DNA from: Sedimentitalea xiamensis
GTDB lineage: Bacteria; Pseudomonadota; Alphaproteobacteria; Rhodobacterales; Rhodobacteraceae
DNA length: 64,000 nucleotides
Assembly: GCF_030164465.1 (NCBI RefSeq)
Contig: NZ_JASNJE010000002.1
Coordinates: forward strand, 205,266-269,265
Direction: 5' to 3'
The translations under genes and the position numbers were made by a program. The stretch's first letter is position 1. Every line of letters starts with the position of its first letter. The notes under the pieces are model-generated. The model did not search any database. It was not told the DNA's origin and saw nothing but the letters and a program-made list of their open reading frames with translations. Positions 17,461 through 25,630 of this stretch are shown one piece after another.

Positions 17461-19491
17461 ATGCCCGATGCCCCGGATCCCGTCGCCCGCATCGACGCCC
17501 TGACCGCCAACGCCCGCAACACATGGTTCGCGCTGCTCGGCGTCCTGGTCTTCGTCGGCATCACCCTGATGGGGGTGCAGCATATCGATTTCTACGGCGT
17601 CGACCGCGCGACTCATCTGCCGCTGGTCAATGTCGAGGTGCCGACGCGATCCTTCTTCGTTGCCGGCCCGATTCTGACCGCGGCGATCTTCGGCTATTTC
17701 CATCTTTACCTTATCCGCCTCTGGGACGCGCTCAGCGTCGCACCCGACAGGATAAACGACCGCCCTCTTGGCGACGCGATCTCCCCCTGGCTTGTCACCG
17801 ACGCCGCCCTGCACCTGCGCAGCGCCTTGCGCCGATCCGCCTGCACCACGCCCCGCGCGATGGAAAGCCCGGCCATGGCTCTGAACCTGGCGCTGGCCTG
17901 GGGGTTCGGGCTTGTGGTCCTTGGCTTTCTCTGGTGGCTCTCCATGCCCGCCCGAACCTGGTGGATCACGGCCGTCGCCGGCCTGTCCCTGATCGTTTCG
18001 CTCTTCGTCGGCGCCGCCAGCCTCGCCATGATGATCCTGCGGATGCGCAAGACACACACCGGAGGTTCCCCGCGCCTCTGGTCCAACGCCCCGGCCATGG
18101 GGGCGATCCTGGTCGCGTTTCCCGCCGTTCTGGTCATCGGTCTGCAACGAACAACCGCAGGCGTCGCCGCCAACCTTGCGCCCCTGAACATGATCGGCGC
18201 TTCGGTCGTGGAACGTCCCGCAGACTGGCTGCCCCACTACATCGCCCGCCGCGAATTCCGCGCCGCGTGGTGTCGCCGCGAACAGATCGCGGACTGCACG
18301 GACCTCGGCGACCGCGCGGGAGAATTCGACGACGAATGGAACCAGCGGCGCGCCGCCGAACGGGCCGCGCTCCGGCAGCCGCACTGGAGCGTGCCCGATC
18401 CGGCCCCGATCGACCTGCGGCGGGCGAACCTCTCGGGCGCCTTTCTCGCCGGCGCCTCGCTCCGCGGCGCCCTGCTGGACAATGCGAACCTCGCCGGGTC
18501 CCAGATGGAGGCGGTCGATCTTGGCGGCGCAAGGATGGCGGGCGCGATCCTTGTCGAAATCCGGCTGGAACAGGCCGACCTGCGCGGGGCGCTGATGCAG
18601 GGGGCGAACCTTCAGGCCGCCAACCTTGTCGGCGCCACGCTCGCGGGGGCGTCGCTGGCGGGCGCAAATCTGCTCGGGGCGCGGATGCAATCCGCCGACC
18701 TGAACAATGCGGACCTGACCGATGCCGACCTGCGCGCCGTGCAGCTTCAGGGCGCGACTCTCTATGACGCCCGCCTGACCGGCGCCAACCTGATCGCCGC
18801 CGACCTCAGCGGCGCAAACCTGAACGAATCGGATCTGCGCCACGCCGCCCTCAGCGGAATCCGGCTCGATGGCGCCAGCCTGTCCGGCGCAGACCTGCGC
18901 GGGGCCGACCTGAACCGCGCCCGGCTCACCGGCGCCAACCTGGACGGTGCACAATTGCAGGGCGCATCGCTGCACCGCGCCAAGATGGACGGAACCGATG
19001 TGCGCCGCGCCACGCTCACCGGCACCGACATCTCGGGCGCGTCCCTGCGCGACGCGACGTTCGACCATTCACTCATCGCCGGAACCGGGTCGGACCAGCT
19101 TTCCACGACAGGAACCGATTTCCGCGGCAGCCGGAACAGAGGCGGCGCGCTGCGCGACGTCGACCTTTCTCTTGCGCAGTTCGACGCGGACAGCGACTGG
19201 CGCACCGTCTTCCTCGACGCCTCCGTCCATGTTCCCGACGATCTGCGCGCCCTTTTCGGAGCGCCCTGCCAATGGGCCGGGCAGCAGGGCCGCGACACCC
19301 CTCTTTCCGACGCCGAGTTCTTCGCCCGGTGGCGCGGCTGGGTCGAGGCCGATCCGAACTATGTCGAATGGTCCGGCTGGACCTTTTTCGCCCCGCCCGA
19401 ATGGCACGACGTCGCCCCGGTCCCGCCGCCCGACGGATGCGCCTGGAGCGCCGGCCAGACACCCGATCGGCCACCCCATATCTGGGACTGA
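17461..19491 (+). CDS. Membrane-anchored pentapeptide-repeat protein
   Basis: 676 residues. The N-terminal ~235 residues contain about five hydrophobic segments (e.g. TWFALLGVLVFVGITLM, LALAWGFGLVVLGFLWWL, WWITAVAGLSLIVSLFV). Then follows a long array of A(D/N)LXX pentapeptides from about residue 320 to 545 (LRRANLSGAFLAGASLRGAL onward), predicted to fold as a right-handed quadrilateral beta-helix. A C-terminal ~90-residue region contains two Trp-rich segments (FFARWRGWVEADPNYVEWSG) and the PEWHDVAPVPPP motif. Function is unknown. The gene lies 74 bases after nfeD. A destroyed second copy precedes the SPFH gene, showing that this locus was duplicated. Confidence 0.85.
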   Translation: MPDAPDPVARIDALTANARNTWFALLGVLVFVGITLMGVQHIDFYGVDRATHLPLVNVEVPTRSFFVAGPILTAAIFGYFHLYLIRLWDALSVAPDRINDRPLGDAISPWLVTDAALHLRSALRRSACTTPRAMESPAMALNLALAWGFGLVVLGFLWWLSMPARTWWITAVAGLSLIVSLFVGAASLAMMILRMRKTHTGGSPRLWSNAPAMGAILVAFPAVLVIGLQRTTAGVAANLAPLNMIGASVVERPADWLPHYIARREFRAAWCRREQIADCTDLGDRAGEFDDEWNQRRAAERAALRQPHWSVPDPAPIDLRRANLSGAFLAGASLRGALLDNANLAGSQMEAVDLGGARMAGAILVEIRLEQADLRGALMQGANLQAANLVGATLAGASLAGANLLGARMQSADLNNADLTDADLRAVQLQGATLYDARLTGANLIAADLSGANLNESDLRHAALSGIRLDGASLSGADLRGADLNRARLTGANLDGAQLQGASLHRAKMDGTDVRRATLTGTDISGASLRDATFDHSLIAGTGSDQLSTTGTDFRGSRNRGGALRDVDLSLAQFDADSDWRTVFLDASVHVPDDLRALFGAPCQWAGQQGRDTPLSDAEFFARWRGWVEADPNYVEWSGWTFFAPPEWHDVAPVPPPDGCAWSAGQTPDRPPHIWD

Positions 19492-19633
19492 AACCGCGCC
19501 GGATTCACTGTGCAAGACGGAAAAACCCAACACGGCCGCATGCACAAAACGAAACAAATCCGTGGCGTCAGTGCACTGGACGCCGACGCCAATAATTCCT
19601 ATATAAACCGTCAGGAACAAATCCGAGGGTCCG

Positions 19634-19996
19634 ATGAACAACGCTTCCCAACCGCTCGAAGGCACGCCCCTGATCGCGCCGTCCTCTACAGATCATCCGT
19701 TGTATGACCAGGTGGTCGAAGCCTGCCGGTCGGTTTATGACCCGGAGATTCCGGTCAACATCTACGAACTCGGCCTGATCTATACCATTGACATAAATCC
19801 CGAAAATGAAGTCAGCATCATCATGTCCCTGACCGCGCCGGGCTGTCCGGTGGCCGGCGAGATGCCCGGTTGGGTCGCCGATGCCATCGAACCCATCCCC
19901 GGCGTCAAGCAGGTCGATGTGCAGCTCACCTGGGAACCGCCCTGGGGCATGGACATGATGAGCGACGAAGCCCGACTCGAACTCGGCTTCATGTAA
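19634..19996 (+). CDS. sufT: MIP18/DUF59-family iron-sulfur assembly protein (SufT-like)
   Basis: 120 residues. The core VYDPEIPVNIYELGLIYTID and the LTAPGCPVAGEMPGWV segment with the conserved Cys define the MIP18 family. SufT-type proteins help in maturation of Fe-S proteins. It is followed 36 bases later by an A-type Fe-S carrier gene, supporting this role. The rest of a suf operon is not upstream here; the preceding gene is the pentapeptide protein. The upstream region contains a TATATAA stretch that may be part of a promoter. Confidence 0.9.
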   Translation: MNNASQPLEGTPLIAPSSTDHPLYDQVVEACRSVYDPEIPVNIYELGLIYTIDINPENEVSIIMSLTAPGCPVAGEMPGWVADAIEPIPGVKQVDVQLTWEPPWGMDMMSDEARLELGFM

Positions 19997-20032
19997 ATAG
20001 CCGTATGCAACGCATTCAGGAGAAAAGGTAAA

Positions 20033-20398
20033 ATGTTCGGCATCCCCGGCAAACAGGCCGTCACCCTGACCCCGAAAGCCGCCGCCCAGATCACCAAGCT
20101 CATGGCCAGCAAGGGCCATTCCGGGTTGCGCATCGGCGTCAAGAAAGGCGGCTGTGCGGGCATGGAATACACCATGGAATACGTGCAAGCCACGGATCCG
20201 AATGACGAAATCGTGGAACAGGACGGTGCGCGCGTGTTGATTGCCCCAATGGCGCAGATGTTTCTCTTCGGCACCGAGATCGACTATGAAACCAGCCTTC
20301 TGGAATCCGGGTTCAAGTTCAACAACCCGAATGTCTCCGAAGCTTGCGGCTGCGGAGAATCCATAAAATTCAACGAGATGCCCGCAAATTCCAAGTGA
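20033..20398 (+). CDS. sufA: A-type iron-sulfur cluster carrier (SufA/IscA/ErpA family)
   Basis: 121 residues. The three conserved cysteines are present: one in KKGGCAGMEY and two in EACGCGES near the C-terminus. Accepts Fe-S clusters from the scaffold and passes them to apoproteins. Probably co-transcribed with the SufT-like gene just upstream. Its stop is only five bases from the stop of the converging dioxygenase gene. Assignment to the SufA rather than IscA branch is from context only. Confidence 0.92.
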   Translation: MFGIPGKQAVTLTPKAAAQITKLMASKGHSGLRIGVKKGGCAGMEYTMEYVQATDPNDEIVEQDGARVLIAPMAQMFLFGTEIDYETSLLESGFKFNNPNVSEACGCGESIKFNEMPANSK

Positions 20399-20403
20399 GA
20401 CCC

Positions 20404-21318
20404 TCAGCCGGCTGTCTTCAGATGCAGGTAGGTCTCATTGAATCGGCGGGACAGATGCTCTCCGGCCAGAATGATTTGACCTGATCCCGGCGGCGCGACG
20501 TTCGTGTCATAAGCCGGGTTCAGGAACAGCGGCACCGAGATCCGTTCCCAGGCACCGCCGATCACCCGATGCAGGGTCGCCTTGATCCTGCCGCCCGACC
20601 ACATTTCCAGCATCTCTCCGAAATTGATCACAAAGGTGCCCGGCGCGGCAATGATCGGCTCCCAACGTCCGTCCGGCATCCGCACCTCCAATCCGGGCGC
20701 GCCGTCCATCGCCAACAACGTCAGGCATCCATAATCGGTATGCGCCGCGATTCCGAAATCCTTGTCGCCCGCCCACTCCGGCCGCGCGGAATAGAAATTG
20801 CCGCGCAAAAGGGCCATGGGCGGGTCGAAGGCGTCCGCGAAACTCGCGGATGACTGGCCCAAAGCATCGGATATCGCAGACAGGATTTCACGACCGACGG
20901 ATATGGCCTCGGAATAATAGGCTTCAATCTCCGCGCGGAACCCCAAGGGTTTCTCTGGCCATTGGTTGGGCGCATAGACGCCGAGGTTGCGTTTCTCGAA
21001 CGGATGGCGATCGGGCAATTCGTAACCGCAATCGAAGACTTCCTTGAAGTCCGGGTTGGCGTCGGGATCCACCTGTTCTGACTTTGGGGCACCCCACCCG
21101 CGATTGGCTCCGGTCCGGGCCATGTCGACCGCTCGCTTGTCGTCGTCCGGAAGACGAAAAAAGGCCCGGTAGGCGTCCAGCACCCGCTCTACCCGATCGG
21201 ATGTCAGGTCGGTGCCGGATACGGTCAGAAATCCGACCTCCTGCACCGCCCGGGCCAGCACCGACATCTCACCGGGGTCGCGGCGCAACAGATTTCTCAG
21301 GTCAAGTTCAGGTATCAC
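20404..21318 (-). CDS. Isopenicillin N synthase-like 2-oxoglutarate/Fe(II) dioxygenase
   Basis: 304 residues. N-terminal DIOX_N-type region (IPELDLRNLL ... VGFLTVSGTDL) and C-terminal 2OG-Fe(II) fold. The iron ligands are in IAAHTDYGCLTLLAMDG (HxD) and ATLHRV (distal His), with the 2-oxoglutarate-binding RxS in ERISVPLF. Oxidises an unknown small molecule; such proteins are common in Rhodobacteraceae, and beta-lactam synthesis is not implied. Divergent from tpiA, with 83 bases between starts. Confidence 0.88.
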   Translation of the reverse strand: MIPELDLRNLLRRDPGEMSVLARAVQEVGFLTVSGTDLTSDRVERVLDAYRAFFRLPDDDKRAVDMARTGANRGWGAPKSEQVDPDANPDFKEVFDCGYELPDRHPFEKRNLGVYAPNQWPEKPLGFRAEIEAYYSEAISVGREILSAISDALGQSSASFADAFDPPMALLRGNFYSARPEWAGDKDFGIAAHTDYGCLTLLAMDGAPGLEVRMPDGRWEPIIAAPGTFVINFGEMLEMWSGGRIKATLHRVIGGAWERISVPLFLNPAYDTNVAPPGSGQIILAGEHLSRRFNETYLHLKTAG

Positions 21319-21401
21319 CCCGGCATCCTCTCACGACGGCCAATTGTCTGCGCTTTCCCCGGATGCTACCACGGCGCACCAAGAGGGCACAGGAGAATAC
21401 G

Positions 21402-22154
21402 ATGCGCAGGAAAATCGCGGCTGGGAACTGGAAGATGAACGGCACCGGTCTCGATCTGGCCATGCTGGCCGACCTCTGCGACCGCCACCCGGCTCCGCGG
21501 TGCGACATCCTGATCTGCCCGCCTGCCCCGCTGATCCACCGCGCCGCCCAAACCGTGCGGAACAACACCGTTGCGATTGGCGCCCAGGACTGCCATGCCG
21601 AACCTTCCGGCGCCCATACTGGAGATGTCAGCGCGGCCATGCTGGCGGATGCGGGCGCCAGCGCGGTGATCCTCGGCCATTCGGAAAGACGCCAGGACCA
21701 TGGGGAAACCGACGCGAGCGTCCGCGCGAAAGCACAGGCCGTGATCGCGAACGGGCTGACCGCCATCGTCTGCGTGGGCGAGACCTTGGCGCAGCGCGAT
21801 GCGGGCGACACACTGGACCTGATCACGTCTCAGCTGAATGGGTCCCTGCCCGATACGATCGCCGGGCATTCCAATGTCATCGCCTATGAACCGATCTGGG
21901 CGATCGGCACCGGGCGCGTGCCCGCCGCGGCGCAGATCGGCGAAGTGCACGCATTCATCCGGAGCACGCTGGGCCAGAGGTTCGGACCGGAAACGGCCGC
22001 CGCCATCCGCCTTCTCTACGGCGGGTCGGTCAAGGCCGCAAACGCCGCGGAGATATTTTCGGTGCCGGATGTCGACGGCGCGCTCGTCGGCGGCGCCAGC
22101 CTCTCTGTCGCGGATTTCTCGCCGATCGTAAGCGCATTGGAGGCAAGCGCCTGA
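21402..22154 (+). CDS. tpiA: Triosephosphate isomerase
   Basis: 250 residues. Interconverts dihydroxyacetone phosphate and glyceraldehyde 3-phosphate. Motifs: substrate lysine in AAGNWKMNG, electrophilic His in ILGHSERR, catalytic Glu in AYEPIWAIGTG, and the phosphate-binding LYGGSV. The start at 21402 is preceded by AGGAG; the longer open frame upstream is not needed. The segment ILGHSERRQDHGETD differs slightly from the usual ERR..F.E sequence, which suggests a second TIM type common in roseobacters. Monocistronic. Confidence 0.96.
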   Translation: MRRKIAAGNWKMNGTGLDLAMLADLCDRHPAPRCDILICPPAPLIHRAAQTVRNNTVAIGAQDCHAEPSGAHTGDVSAAMLADAGASAVILGHSERRQDHGETDASVRAKAQAVIANGLTAIVCVGETLAQRDAGDTLDLITSQLNGSLPDTIAGHSNVIAYEPIWAIGTGRVPAAAQIGEVHAFIRSTLGQRFGPETAAAIRLLYGGSVKAANAAEIFSVPDVDGALVGGASLSVADFSPIVSALEASA

Positions 22155-22163
22155 CCGGATGCA

Positions 22164-22198
22164 ACAGGCACCGCCCCCGGTCCGGAGACGGCGCCTGT
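22164..22198. terminator. Possible bidirectional hairpin between tpiA and dctM
   Basis: An inverted repeat ACAGGCACCG (22164-22173) / CGGCGCCTGT (22189-22198) with one mismatch lies between the converging tpiA and TRAP dctM genes. No strong T-run on either side, so it may be a weak or factor-dependent terminator. Confidence 0.45.
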
Positions 22199-22231
22199 CC
22201 GCTTGCTTGATCTGAAATGCGCGGCAGCGCG

Positions 22232-23608
22232 CTATTTGACTATGATTTCCGGCCCCATGAAGGTGTTCGGAAGGAAGGTGCTGATCACGGGGACATAGGT
22301 CACGATGATCAGGAACACGAAGAGGACGGCCAGGAACGGCAGAGCCGCGCGGACCACCCGCATCATCGGCATGCCGGCCACGCCCGAGGTGACGAAGAGG
22401 TTCAGGCCAACCGGCGGCGTGATCATCCCGATTTCCATGTTCACGACCATGATGATTCCCAGGTGGATCGGGTCGATCCCCAGTTCGATGGCGATCGGGA
22501 AGACCAGCGGGGCGACGATCACGATCAGGCCCGAAGGCTCCATGAACTGACCTCCGATCAGCAGGATCACGTTGACGATGATCAGGAACACCACCGGGCC
22601 GAAACCGGCGGCGAGCATCGAGCCGGCGATCTGCTGCGGGATCTGCTCGTCGGTCAGCACGTGCTTGAGGATCAGCGCATTGGCGATGATGAACATCAGC
22701 GTCACCGTCAGCTTGCCCGCCTCGAATAGCGTATCGCGCGTGTCCCGGTGGAAAAAGGCGGTGACGAGGGCCACCGGCTTGTCCAGAAGCGTCAGGTTGC
22801 GGCCGCCGTCCTTGCCGGCGAGCGGCCCCATGTCCCGATAGACGAAGCAGGAAATCAGGAAGGCATAGACCGCGGCGACCGCCGCCGCCTCTGTCGGGGT
22901 GAAGATGCCGCCATAGATGCCGCCGAGGATGATGACGATCAGGAACAGCCCCCAGGCGGCGTCCCGGCTGGAGTCGAAGACTTCGCCCCAGCCCAGCCAG
23001 TCGCCCTTGGGCAGGTTCTTGACTTTGGCGATCAGGTAGATGGTCAGCATCAGCATGGTGCCCGCCATCAGGCCGGGAATGACCCCGGCCAGGAACATCC
23101 GCCCGACGGATACATCCGTGGCGCTGGCGTAAACGACCATCACGATGGACGGCGGGATCAGGATACCGAGCGTGCCCGCGTTGGCGATGACGCCCGCGGC
23201 GAAATCCTTGGAATACCCGACCTGCCGCATCCCGGCGATCACGATCGAACCGATGGCCACGACGGTGGCGGGCGACGACCCGGACAGGGCGGCGAAAAGC
23301 ATGCAGGCGAAGACCCCCGCGATGGCCAGCCCGCCGGGAAAATGTCCGACAATGGCAATCGCGAACCGGATGATCCGCTTTGCCACGCCGCCTGTGGACA
23401 TGAAACTGGAAGCCAGGATGAAGAACGGGATGGCCAGAAGCGTGTAGTGGCCCGCCATCGCCTGAAACAGCGTCTGCGCGATCGACGCCAGCGACGTGTC
23501 GCTGAGCACCAGCAGGAACACGATCGAGGACATGCCAAGGCTGATCGCGATCGGCACCCCGATCAGCATCAGGCCGATGACCATCAGGAAAAGAACAAGA
23601 ACTTCCAT
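22232..23608 (-). CDS. dctM: TRAP transporter large membrane subunit (DctM)
   Basis: 458 residues, about a dozen membrane segments, beginning MEVLVLFLMVIGLMLIGVPI, the standard DctM opening. Contains GSSPATVVAIGSIV, the family's central NAGTLGILIPPSI, and LVTSGVAGMP-type loops. Forms the transport channel with DctQ; driven by sodium. Last gene of dctP-dctQ-dctM on the minus strand, four bases after dctQ. The linked DctB/DctD genes suggest a C4-dicarboxylate or related acid as substrate. Confidence 0.95.
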   Translation of the reverse strand: MEVLVLFLMVIGLMLIGVPIAISLGMSSIVFLLVLSDTSLASIAQTLFQAMAGHYTLLAIPFFILASSFMSTGGVAKRIIRFAIAIVGHFPGGLAIAGVFACMLFAALSGSSPATVVAIGSIVIAGMRQVGYSKDFAAGVIANAGTLGILIPPSIVMVVYASATDVSVGRMFLAGVIPGLMAGTMLMLTIYLIAKVKNLPKGDWLGWGEVFDSSRDAAWGLFLIVIILGGIYGGIFTPTEAAAVAAVYAFLISCFVYRDMGPLAGKDGGRNLTLLDKPVALVTAFFHRDTRDTLFEAGKLTVTLMFIIANALILKHVLTDEQIPQQIAGSMLAAGFGPVVFLIIVNVILLIGGQFMEPSGLIVIVAPLVFPIAIELGIDPIHLGIIMVVNMEIGMITPPVGLNLFVTSGVAGMPMMRVVRAALPFLAVLFVFLIIVTYVPVISTFLPNTFMGPEIIVK

Positions 23609-23612
23609 GCGC

Positions 23613-24293
23613 TCAGTCTCCCGCGTTCATGTGGCGCACATCCGCGACCGCATCTTCGGCTTCATGGCTGACGATAAGCCCCTTGGCATCGCCGCGGGCG
23701 ATCCTCAGCGTCGCCTGGATCAGCCGGAACAGCAGCAGCGCCATGCCGATGGGAAGGATGGCGTAGGGAATGAAACGCGGCAGTTTCTCGTAATGCTCGC
23801 CTTCGTTCATGATCGGTTCGATCCAGCGCAGCCATTCGGGAAACGGTATGTCGACCACCTCGTACCAGGCCTGATCGCGCGAATCCGCCACCCCGGTGGG
23901 AAACCACCGGCCGGTCGTCGCGTCCAGCCCCGCGAACGGCGCCCAGTAGTCCCAAGCGCCTTTCATGACGAGAACCGCGTAGAAGACGCAGACGAAAGCG
24001 GCGACAAGGGCGAACCCTTTGCGCATCGACGGTGACAGCAGATTGATCACCGCGTCGACTCCAAGATGTGCCGTGACCTTGACAGCGTAGCTGACACCGA
24101 AGAGCACCAGCCAGGCAAACAGGAACGAGGTGGCCTCCAGCCCCCAGATCAGGCCGGTATTGAAACCGTAGCGCAGCACCACGTTGATGAACGTGATGAG
24201 CGTCATCAACCCCAGGATCACGGCAATCGCGGATTCTTCGAATTCGTTCACCACGCGGCCAAGCATGGTCTGCGGCTCGTATCGAGTCGACAT
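23613..24293 (-). CDS. dctQ: TRAP transporter small membrane subunit (DctQ)
   Basis: 226 residues with four membrane segments; AVILGLMTLITFINVVLRYG and AWLVLFGVSYAVKVTAHLGVDAV are typical DctQ sequence. A longer than usual periplasmic loop (about 130-180) lies between helices three and four. The ATG at 24293 follows a perfect AGGAGG. It is separated from dctP by a strong hairpin that probably reduces read-through. Confidence 0.92.
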   Translation of the reverse strand: MSTRYEPQTMLGRVVNEFEESAIAVILGLMTLITFINVVLRYGFNTGLIWGLEATSFLFAWLVLFGVSYAVKVTAHLGVDAVINLLSPSMRKGFALVAAFVCVFYAVLVMKGAWDYWAPFAGLDATTGRWFPTGVADSRDQAWYEVVDIPFPEWLRWIEPIMNEGEHYEKLPRFIPYAILPIGMALLLFRLIQATLRIARGDAKGLIVSHEAEDAVADVRHMNAGD

Positions 24294-24331
24294 GAAGGGG
24301 TCCTCCTGTCCCGATGTGAGATACAACAACA

Positions 24332-24358
24332 AGGTCCGGCCCCATCCGGGCCGGACCT
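24332..24358 (-). terminator. Intercistronic hairpin (attenuator or mRNA-stabilising) between dctP and dctQ
   Basis: Perfect 11-bp inverted repeat AGGTCCGGCCC / GGGCCGGACCT with a five-base loop, followed on the minus strand by TTGTTGTTGTAT. It lies 15 bases after the dctP stop. Such a hairpin would yield more binding protein than membrane subunits. Confidence 0.7.
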
Positions 24359-24373
24359 CTGCGATTGTCCGGA

Positions 24374-25375
24374 TCAGTTCATCGCGTTGAAGGATTGTGC
24401 GGCGGCGATGTTGTCCGCACCAACGTCGCCTTCGAACTCGTCCCAAACCGGCTTCATGGCGACCAGCCACGCATTGCGCTGCTCGGGGGTGAGTTCGCGG
24501 ATCACGCCGCCCGCGTCCAGAATGGCTTGACGGGCCGCGTCGTCGACCTCGCCCACGGCGGCATTCCGGCTTTCCGTCACTTCATTGACGATGGTCGCCA
24601 GCTGGTTCCGGACATCTTCGGGCAGGCTGTCCCACCAGTCGGTCGATGTCACCAGCATGTAGTCGAGCACGCCGTGATTGGTTTCGGTCGTGCCGTCCTG
24701 CACCTCAAAGAACTTCTGGCCATAGATGTTGGACCAGGTGTTTTCCTGCCCGTCCACGACGCCGGTCTGCAACGCGCCATAGACCTCGGAGAACGCCATC
24801 GGCTGCGGGCTGGCGCCCATGGCGGCCATCTGCGCCTTCAGCACGTCCGAATTCTGCACCCGGAATTTCAACCCCTTGGCATCCTCGGGCACCAGAAGCG
24901 GCTTGTTGGCCGACATCTGCTTCATGCCGTTGTGCCAGAATCCCAAACCCAGCAGCCCGCGACGGGTCATCGACTCCTTCATCGCCTGCCCGGTTTCGGA
25001 ATTCTGGAACGCATCCACCGCAGCGATATCCTTGAACATGAACGGCAGGTCGAAGATCCGGAACACTTTCGTGAACTGTTCGAACTTGGACAGGGACGGG
25101 GCCGCGAACTGGACGTCGCCCTGCAACATCGCTTCCAGAACCTGGTCGTCGTTGTAAAGCGTCGAGTTCGGGAACACTTCCATGCACATCACGCCGTTCA
25201 TCTCATTGTTGACGCGTTCTTGCAGCAGAGACGCCGCGATGCCCTTGGGGTGCTTGTCCGTATTGGTCACATGCGCGAACTTGACAACGATTTCACCGTC
25301 GTCACAGGCTGCAAAGCCAGCGGTCGCGGACAGTGACAAGGCCATTGCCGTGGCGGCAGCGGTCATCAGTTTCAT
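24374..25375 (-). CDS. dctP: TRAP transporter substrate-binding protein (DctP family)
   Basis: 333 residues. N-terminal signal peptide (MKLMTAAATAMALSLSATAGFA). Then the DctP fold with VKFAHVTNTDKHPKGIAASLLQ, the FRVQNSDVLKAQMAAMGASP segment (the Arg that usually binds the substrate carboxylate), and VVDGQENTWSNIY. Captures an organic acid in the periplasm and delivers it to DctQM. First gene of the operon. Upstream 25376-25630 separates it from the dctBD genes and holds an AT-richer promoter-like stretch near 25500-25530. Confidence 0.94.
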   Translation of the reverse strand: MKLMTAAATAMALSLSATAGFAACDDGEIVVKFAHVTNTDKHPKGIAASLLQERVNNEMNGVMCMEVFPNSTLYNDDQVLEAMLQGDVQFAAPSLSKFEQFTKVFRIFDLPFMFKDIAAVDAFQNSETGQAMKESMTRRGLLGLGFWHNGMKQMSANKPLLVPEDAKGLKFRVQNSDVLKAQMAAMGASPQPMAFSEVYGALQTGVVDGQENTWSNIYGQKFFEVQDGTTETNHGVLDYMLVTSTDWWDSLPEDVRNQLATIVNEVTESRNAAVGEVDDAARQAILDAGGVIRELTPEQRNAWLVAMKPVWDEFEGDVGADNIAAAQSFNAMN

Positions 25376-25630
25376 CGGTTTCTCCTCCCGAATATATGAA
25401 TTGGCGGGGTCTCATCCCCAAGTGTCGTGCCGGGCATGGCACGCTGCACGCAGTGAAGCGGAACGCGATGCGACGCTCAACTGTTTGTCGCGCCATCAAA
25501 CAGGATTCATATTTGTTTTTTATTGCGCGGGACTTGTGCCGCGATCTTAATGCCATCACGGCCGGCCTTCTCCTGCGCTGTGCGGAAATCCACACGGCGG
25601 CCCAGCCGTTTGTGCGGAAATCCACACAAT

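Noticed and set aside
20404..21318. Beta-lactam biosynthesis (true isopenicillin N synthase)
   Set aside because: Only the general 2OG-Fe(II) dioxygenase fold is supported; no other beta-lactam genes are near.
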